From Acidobacteriota bacterium (lineage in GTDB: Bacteria; Acidobacteriota; Blastocatellia; Pyrinomonadales; Pyrinomonadaceae), in NCBI GenBank assembly GCA_003222835.1, contig QHXE01000103.1, positions 1-6,613 of the forward strand: 6,613 nucleotides of DNA. Direction: 5' to 3'. Positions 6,014-6,613 of the stretch are shown here, piece after piece. Made by a program: the position numbers and the translations under genes. A model generated the notes under the pieces. It saw only the letters and a list, made by a program, of their open reading frames with translations, did not search any database and was not told where the DNA came from. Each line of letters starts with the position of its first letter. Position 1 is the first letter of the stretch.

Positions 6014-6613
6014 GTGGCCCAACAGAATCTACATCTCCAGAGAACTTTTAGCGACGCGTTTCGCCAAGTGGGTCGTGGGCGTCATCGCCTCACGCCCGAC
6101 GTTAACCAAATCGAGGTAAGATTTTATCCGTACGCCGGGCTGCACCACACCATCCGAGTGCGAGCTGGTCGCGTCTACGTAAGGCTCTCCGATCTTTTTC
6201 GAACGGCGCCGCCGGAAGTAATTCGTGCGCTTGCGTTCTTGCTGGTAGCGCGTTTGCTTTCCCGAAAGGCGCCGCCAACCGAGGAACAAATTTATCGCTC
6301 GTATGCACTTAGTCCTCAACTCTTGCGTGCCTCGGATTTGGCGCGAAGACAACGGGGTCGCAAAGTCATTACTTCAGCCCGTGGCCAGGTATACGATTTG
6401 GAAAGAATTTTTGCGCGGCTCAACCGACGTTGCTTTGAAAATACGATCGCGAAACCTGTCCTGACCTGGTCGCAAAGACGAGCCCGCAGTATCCTTGGCC
6501 ATCACGACGCGGCCCACGATACGATTACGATTAGCAAGGCATTGGATTCTCGGGAAGTCCCCGAGTGGTTCGTTGAATACATCGTGTTCCACGAAATGCT
6601 GCACGTCAAACAT
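6014..6613 (+). CDS. SprT-like zinc metallopeptidase (3' end outside window)
   Basis: The plus-strand frame is open from the TGA at 5999 to the right edge. GTG 6014 is the only sensible start before the conserved part (no in-frame ATG), giving 200 residues; its Shine-Dalgarno site is weak. The N-terminal part (about 33-115: EVRFYPYAGLHHTIRVR, VRLSDLFRTAPPEVIRALA) resembles the region ahead of the peptidase domain in some bacterial SprT/M48-annotated proteins. The SprT-like part runs from YDLERIFARLN (127-137) through CFENTIAKPVLTWS and ILGHHDAAHDTITIS to VEYIVFHEMLHVKH. The HExxH zinc motif is H193-E194-M195-L196-H197, followed by KH as in SprT relatives; the third zinc ligand lies beyond the window. 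Such proteins are probable zinc-dependent proteases, substrate unknown. It is divergent from hrcA across a 289-nt gap. Family call fairly sure; the start codon is uncertain. Confidence 0.8.
   Translation, partial: MAQQNLHLQRTFSDAFRQVGRGRHRLTPDVNQIEVRFYPYAGLHHTIRVRAGRVYVRLSDLFRTAPPEVIRALAFLLVARLLSRKAPPTEEQIYRSYALSPQLLRASDLARRQRGRKVITSARGQVYDLERIFARLNRRCFENTIAKPVLTWSQRRARSILGHHDAAHDTITISKALDSREVPEWFVEYIVFHEMLHVKH

Noticed and set aside
6029..6613. Minus-strand open frames at the right end
   Set aside because: The plus-strand frame here encodes a recognisable SprT-like protein with HEMLH, so the antisense frames are shadows.

Overview
The window holds a complete class I heat-shock operon on the minus strand, in the order hrcA-grpE-dnaK-dnaJ (5724 down to 773). 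Two partial genes flank it. A secreted protein with two YARHG-type domains lies downstream (minus strand, cut by the left edge). A divergently transcribed SprT-like zinc metallopeptidase lies upstream (plus strand, cut by the right edge). Moderate GC content, the HrcA-type operon, the YARHG protein and the style of the SprT-like protein suggest a soil- or freshwater-type bacterium, possibly Acidobacteriota (Blastocatellia-like). That assignment is inference from protein flavour only; no rRNA or other marker is present.

Layout from left to right. 1-559: YARHG protein with signal peptide. 560-772: non-coding, with CAGG/CCTG-rich dyads and at best a weak terminator for dnaJ. 773-1852: dnaJ. 1853-1977: a 125-nt gap holding a 23-bp inverted repeat over a promoter-like sequence, then a long stem-loop in the dnaJ leader. 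1978-3807: dnaK. 3843-4541: grpE. 4588-5724: hrcA. 5725-6013: a divergent intergenic region with a putative hrcA promoter overlapped by a dyad, a 10-bp inverted repeat around that promoter, several smaller dyads and a possible plus-strand promoter. 6014-6613: SprT-like peptidase, 5' part.

How it works together: HrcA normally represses such operons by binding CIRCE. DnaK, DnaJ and GrpE form the ATP-driven folding machine, and GrpE is the nucleotide exchange factor. I could not find a CIRCE element anywhere in the window. Instead, different dyads sit across the putative promoters of hrcA and dnaJ. This is an ordinary chaperone operon by gene content; the less ordinary parts are its control regions and the two neighbours. 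No mobile element, CRISPR array, tRNA or rRNA was seen.
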